From contig CP002916.1 of the NCBI GenBank assembly GCA_000350305.1, positions 434,001 to 498,000 on the forward strand: a stretch of DNA of 64,000 nucleotides, read 5' to 3'. Below, piece by piece: positions 60,812-64,000 of this stretch (positions are counted from its first letter, which is position 1; every line of letters starts with the position of its first letter). The position numbers and the translations under genes are program-made. The notes under the pieces are model-generated. The model was not told the origin of the DNA. It did not search any database and worked only from the letters and a program-made list of their open reading frames with translations. This stretch comes from Thermoplasmatales archaeon BRNA1. GTDB lineage: Archaea > Thermoplasmatota > Thermoplasmata > Methanomassiliicoccales > Methanomethylophilaceae.

Positions 60812-62545
60812 TCAGCTCCTTCTGAGGTATCTGATCCCGGTGACTATCGAAAGGATGACCACGCCGATCACGAACACGTACACGTGGCCGATGAAGTCCA
60901 CGGAGTTGGGTGCGATCAGCAGGATGGAGAAGTCCACGAGCACCACGAGAATCCAGATGTTGAGCTGGACGATCGCCCTGGCGAACTTGGACATGAAGCG
61001 GCCGGAGGTCTCCTGTCCTTCCATCCTGGCCTTCCTCTCCGAATCCAGAAGAACCCTGTCGATGAACTTGAGGTTGTAGACCAAGCGGAACAGGATGGGC
61101 AGCAGGAGCAGGAAGTTGACCGTCATTACGATGATGGTGGTCATGTAGTAGCTGACGGACTCCGGGGTGTTCTCGTTGATGAAGTCGGACAGGAACGGGC
61201 TTCCCAGCCAGAACAGGATCTCCACCAGCCCCATCAGGATCAACAGGAAGTAAACGTAGGTAAGCCTGGTACGGAAGTTCTGCATGGTGGCCTTCGAAGC
61301 GAAGGAGATCTTAGCGTAGAAGTTGGACCTGACCCTCTCGAGTTTCAGGAAGCCGTTGACGATGGGCTGGGGGGTCTTATTCTGGAATATGTCCGCGATC
61401 TTGTCCACCTTGCTGTCCAGCAGGGGCAGGACGATGATCGAGATGAGTGCCGCCCCGATGATGCTGGTGTACAGGGCCTCGTCGATGGCTCCGCTGTCGA
61501 ACGCCACCTTGGAGATGATGAATGCGAATTCTCCCATGGCCAGCAGGGAGACGGCGGAGAAGAACGATTTGCGCAGAGGCTTGTTGCCGATGAAGAACGA
61601 TATCATTGTGGCGACGAACATCAGGATGGCGAACAGGCCGTAGATGATCAGGATCGGGATGATGTTGTCAGCCAGAGCTTTCGGCGATATCACCAGCCCG
61701 ATCGAAATGAAGAACATCATCATGAAGATGTTTTTCATGGGGATAACGTCGTGAGTGATGGCTTTGGAGGCTTTCGCCTGCGAGACCACGACTCCCATGA
61801 TGAACGCTCCGATAGCCTCAGACAGTCCGACGACGGTGGACAGCCACGAGAGCATAAAACAAAGACCCAGAGCGACGATCAGAAGGATCTCGTCCGGCAT
61901 CCGTTTACCGATCCAGTCGAGCAGCCTCGGGACGAGCATCATCCCGACGACCGCGGATGCCACTATGAAGACGGCGATGGTGATGAGCATGAAGATCATC
62001 GAGCCGATCTCCATTCCCTCTCCGTTCAGCATGGGCGATATCGCGGACAGGATGATGACCTGTGCCACGTCCTCGACGACCATGATGAGGATGATGGTCT
62101 CGCAGTCCCCGTGGTCAAGACGGTTCTGGTCGGTCAAGATGACCGTGACGACGGCGGTCGAGGACGCGGAGATGATCGCACCGAGGGTGATTGCCTGGAT
62201 GCTGGTGAGGCCCAGGAGCATCGTTCCTCCCAGAACTCCGCCTATCATGATGATAGGCACATTGATCATGACGACCATCGAGGCGAAGGAACCGGCCTTC
62301 TTCATCTTGTTCAGGTTCAGTTCCGTTCCGATGGTGAACATCATCAGGACCAGTCCCATGCTGGACAGGAGTTCGATGATGGCATCGGTCTCCAGGCTTC
62401 TTCCGTCCCAGTAATTTCCGATGACGATACCGCAAACGAGGTATCCGATGATGGCGGGCAGTTTGAGCTTCTTGAATATGACTGAGCAAAGCCCCCCCAG
62501 AAGCAGTAGGAGCATCATGTTCAAAAGCAGCACTTGCTCATCCAC
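60812..62545 (-). CDS. Kef/CPA2-type cation:proton antiporter with extra C-terminal membrane domain
   Basis: A 577-residue membrane protein of the monovalent cation:proton antiporter-2 family. About 12 N-terminal helices form the exchanger, with LPAIIGYLVCGIVIG, GAIISASSTAVV, VVEDVAQVIIL (core acidic residues) and GLSEAIGAFIMGVVVSQ. The last 200 residues hold four more hydrophobic segments and no RCK/TrkA-N domain. GTG 62545 is chosen since a TATA element (TTTATAAG on this strand, about 62579-62587) predicts a start just upstream; the ATG at 62605 lies before that box. The ion (Na+ or K+) cannot be told. Confidence 0.8.
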   Translation of the reverse strand: MDEQVLLLNMMLLLLLGGLCSVIFKKLKLPAIIGYLVCGIVIGNYWDGRSLETDAIIELLSSMGLVLMMFTIGTELNLNKMKKAGSFASMVVMINVPIIMIGGVLGGTMLLGLTSIQAITLGAIISASSTAVVTVILTDQNRLDHGDCETIILIMVVEDVAQVIILSAISPMLNGEGMEIGSMIFMLITIAVFIVASAVVGMMLVPRLLDWIGKRMPDEILLIVALGLCFMLSWLSTVVGLSEAIGAFIMGVVVSQAKASKAITHDVIPMKNIFMMMFFISIGLVISPKALADNIIPILIIYGLFAILMFVATMISFFIGNKPLRKSFFSAVSLLAMGEFAFIISKVAFDSGAIDEALYTSIIGAALISIIVLPLLDSKVDKIADIFQNKTPQPIVNGFLKLERVRSNFYAKISFASKATMQNFRTRLTYVYFLLILMGLVEILFWLGSPFLSDFINENTPESVSYYMTTIIVMTVNFLLLLPILFRLVYNLKFIDRVLLDSERKARMEGQETSGRFMSKFARAIVQLNIWILVVLVDFSILLIAPNSVDFIGHVYVFVIGVVILSIVTGIRYLRRS

Positions 62546-62623
62546 TGTTGCGCATCCCCGCTGGGGGCTTACGCGTTTCTTATAAATAACCTCTCGCACG
62601 CACATGCGCTGGCACGCGACGTT

Positions 62624-63040
62624 TCATGCGTGCGCGGCCGCGCGTCTTATCCCGTTCCTTGCCGCGCGAGAGAGCCAGAGATCCGCCTTGGACGGGGAGA
62701 TCTCCACACCGATACCCTCACGGTACATCTGGCCGATGTAGTATTGGGCCAGGGGATCGTCCTTCTGCGCTGCCTTGCGGAAGAGGTATGCCGCCTTGGA
62801 GGCGTCCTCCTCGGCACAGTCTCCGTTGAGGTACATCGCTCCGAGGATGCGGAGGATCTCGGGGTCGCCGGTGAGCTCGGCGGTGTAGTACAGAGAATGT
62901 GCCAGACGTACGGACTTCTGCACATTGGTCCCTTCGAAGTACAGCCTTCCGAGGGTGATGCAGGCCATGCCGTCGCCGTTCTCCGCGGCATCGATCAGAG
63001 GTACGAGATCCAGTCCGTTGTTCGCCATAACATTGTTCAT
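62624..63040 (-). CDS. Sel1-repeat (TPR-like) protein
   Basis: A 138-residue protein with three to four Sel1-type repeats: ACITLGRLYFEGTNV, RILGAMYLNGDCAEEDASKAAYLFRKAA, AQYYIGQMYREGIGVE and KADLWLSRAARNG. These form helical scaffolds for protein contacts. ATG 63040 fits a leaderless start 26 nt from a box GGATTAAATACT; ATG 63028 is also possible. No partner is apparent. The gap 63041-63264 is AT-rich with several TATA-like boxes and no gene. Confidence 0.8.
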   Translation of the reverse strand: MNNVMANNGLDLVPLIDAAENGDGMACITLGRLYFEGTNVQKSVRLAHSLYYTAELTGDPEILRILGAMYLNGDCAEEDASKAAYLFRKAAQKDDPLAQYYIGQMYREGIGVEISPSKADLWLSRAARNGIRRAAAHA

Positions 63041-63264
63041 GTTATGTTAATCCCATTCCTAGTATTTAATCCGTACAATGTTATAAAAGTTATAAGTTTA
63101 GATGAATAATTATGTCTATTAATGTATGTTTCTGATGAAAGTCTTTATATAGTATGTGTATGTCTCATGTTAACAAGTAGCATGGTTTCCGTATAATTTC
63201 TTTATAGGAGGAGAAAATAGGGGACTGCAGAGACCGTGCATAACGGTAAGAAAAGGTGTCTAAA

Positions 63265-64000
63265 ATGGACGGAAAGGGAATTCGTCTCGAGAGGATCATG
63301 GACAGGAAGACCGGGCGCGCGGTCATCATCCCCATGGATCACGGGATCTCCAACGGTCCTCTCGAGGGACTCATCGATATGAAAGCGACCGTGGACGCGG
63401 TCACCAACGGCGGCGCCACCGCAGTCATCATGCACAAGGGACTCATCAGGTACTCCTACCGCGGTGCCGGAAAGGATGTCGGACTCATCCTCCACCTGTC
63501 GGCCTCCACCGACGTCGGGGTGTCCGCCAACCACAAGGTCCTCGTCGCCAACGTTGAGGAAGCCATCAAGATCGGGGCCGATGCGGTCTCCATCCACATA
63601 AACTACGGTGACGAGTACGAGCCCGAGATGCTCGAGGCGGCCGGAGAGGTCTCCCGCATCTGCAACGAGTGGGGAATGCCCCTCCTCGTCATGGCCTACC
63701 CCCGCGGACACGATGTCAACTCCTACGACCCCAAGCTCATCGGCCACGTCGCAAGGGCATCCGCCGAGCTCGGTGCAGACCTCGTCAAGGTGAACTACAC
63801 CGGCGACATCGACTCTTTCAGGGAGGTCACCCGCGGTGCCCTCGCGCCCATCCTCATCGCCGGAGGGCCCAAGATGAACACCGACCTCGACGTGCTCAAC
63901 ATGGTTCACGATTCCCTCGAGGCGGGAGGATGCGGGGTATCCATCGGACGCAACGTCTTCCAGAACAAGAATGTCGAGGGGATCACCAAGGCCATCTCTA
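63265..64000 (+). CDS. 2-amino-3,7-dideoxy-D-threo-hept-6-ulosonate synthase (3' end cut by window)
   Basis: Condenses aspartate semialdehyde with 6-deoxy-5-ketofructose 1-phosphate in the archaeal route to 3-dehydroquinate. The 245 visible residues closely match MJ0400-type enzymes of the DhnA/aldolase fold: RLERIMDRKTGRAVIIPMDHGISNGP-like start, MHKGLIRY, GKDVGLILHLSASTDVG, ADAVSIHINYGDEYEPEML, LVKVNYTGDIDSF with the Schiff-base Lys, and APILIAGGPKMNTD. A class I fructose-bisphosphate aldolase is the alternative within this fold. A TATA box (TTTATAG, about 63201-63207) suggests a leader of about 35 nt with AAGGTG before ATG 63265. Confidence 0.88.
   Translation, partial: MDGKGIRLERIMDRKTGRAVIIPMDHGISNGPLEGLIDMKATVDAVTNGGATAVIMHKGLIRYSYRGAGKDVGLILHLSASTDVGVSANHKVLVANVEEAIKIGADAVSIHINYGDEYEPEMLEAAGEVSRICNEWGMPLLVMAYPRGHDVNSYDPKLIGHVARASAELGADLVKVNYTGDIDSFREVTRGALAPILIAGGPKMNTDLDVLNMVHDSLEAGGCGVSIGRNVFQNKNVEGITKAIS

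Noticed and set aside
60731-62485. A 584-codon open frame antisense to the antiporter
   Set aside because: It mirrors the membrane protein gene; composition is dominated by Asp, His and Glu, as expected from antisense of hydrophobic codons.

Overview
This 64 kb window is archaeal and almost certainly from a methanogen of the order Methanomassiliicoccales (Thermoplasmatota). Reasons: a methanogenesis marker 7 gene, archaeal versions of RNA polymerase subunit E', Spt4, S24e, S27ae, L40e, FEN-1, pelota, AdoMet synthetase, enolase and deoxyhypusine synthase, an archaeal-type RNase P RNA, a homocitrate synthase suited to coenzyme B synthesis, the modified archaeal mevalonate pathway, and a PylB (methylornithine synthase). 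Many genes start 25-28 nt downstream of a TATA box, so leaderless transcription appears common; I used this to choose starts. GC is high in genes, so many long antisense ORFs are shadows and are left out.

Layout. 1-4.4 kb: Mmp7, a DUF123 protein, a GlcD-like flavoprotein and a DUF4143 ATPase. 4.5-6.4 kb: a GNAT acetyltransferase with an in-frame TAG, a HAD phosphatase, RNase P RNA and tRNA-Leu(GAG). 6.6-12.2 kb: a second DUF4143 ATPase, pylB, a paired SMR transporter, and an MtbA/UroD-like methyltransferase with a divergent isocitrate-dehydrogenase-like protein that carries a frameshift. 12.2-15.9 kb: deoxyhypusine synthase, the rpoE1-spt4-dephospho-CoA kinase-rps24e-rps27ae operon and tRNA-Arg(CCG). 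16-19.4 kb: the two phosphomevalonate dehydratase subunits (the small one fused to a Nudix domain), TatD and TcdA. 19.4-35.5 kb: housekeeping genes (ileS, fen, rpe, rnz, mat, rpl40e, eno, pncB) with small zinc-binding and regulatory proteins. 35.6-43.9 kb: cobT with an in-frame TAG, an ApgM-like phosphatase, hypF, MTA/MTI phosphorylase, and a feoA-feoA-feoB-small protein operon behind a DtxR-like operator. 44-53.4 kb: an alcohol dehydrogenase, then histidine genes in two divergent blocks (PHP-hisIE-hisF-hisB and hisG-hisC-hisH-hisA) around an ACT regulator, chorismate mutase and asd. 53.6-64 kb: carAB (carA with an in-frame TAG), pelota, homocitrate synthase, a Kef-type antiporter, a Sel1 protein and the ADH synthase of the archaeal aromatic pathway, cut by the window end.

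The main observation: three otherwise intact genes (GNAT, cobT, carA) are each interrupted by exactly one in-frame TAG and continue in the same frame with family-typical sequence. No complete gene I checked uses TAG as its stop; nearly all use TGA and a few TAA. With pylB in the same window, the simplest reading is that TAG is a sense codon for pyrrolysine, including in the core metabolic enzyme CarA. pylS, pylC, pylD and tRNA-Pyl are not seen here.

Other points are a phosphomevalonate dehydratase small subunit-Nudix fusion, a strongly over-represented octamer TCTGGCAC (17 exact copies on both strands), a PHP phosphatase overlapping hisIE that could be the histidinol-phosphatase, and several dyad-symmetric elements in intergenic regions.
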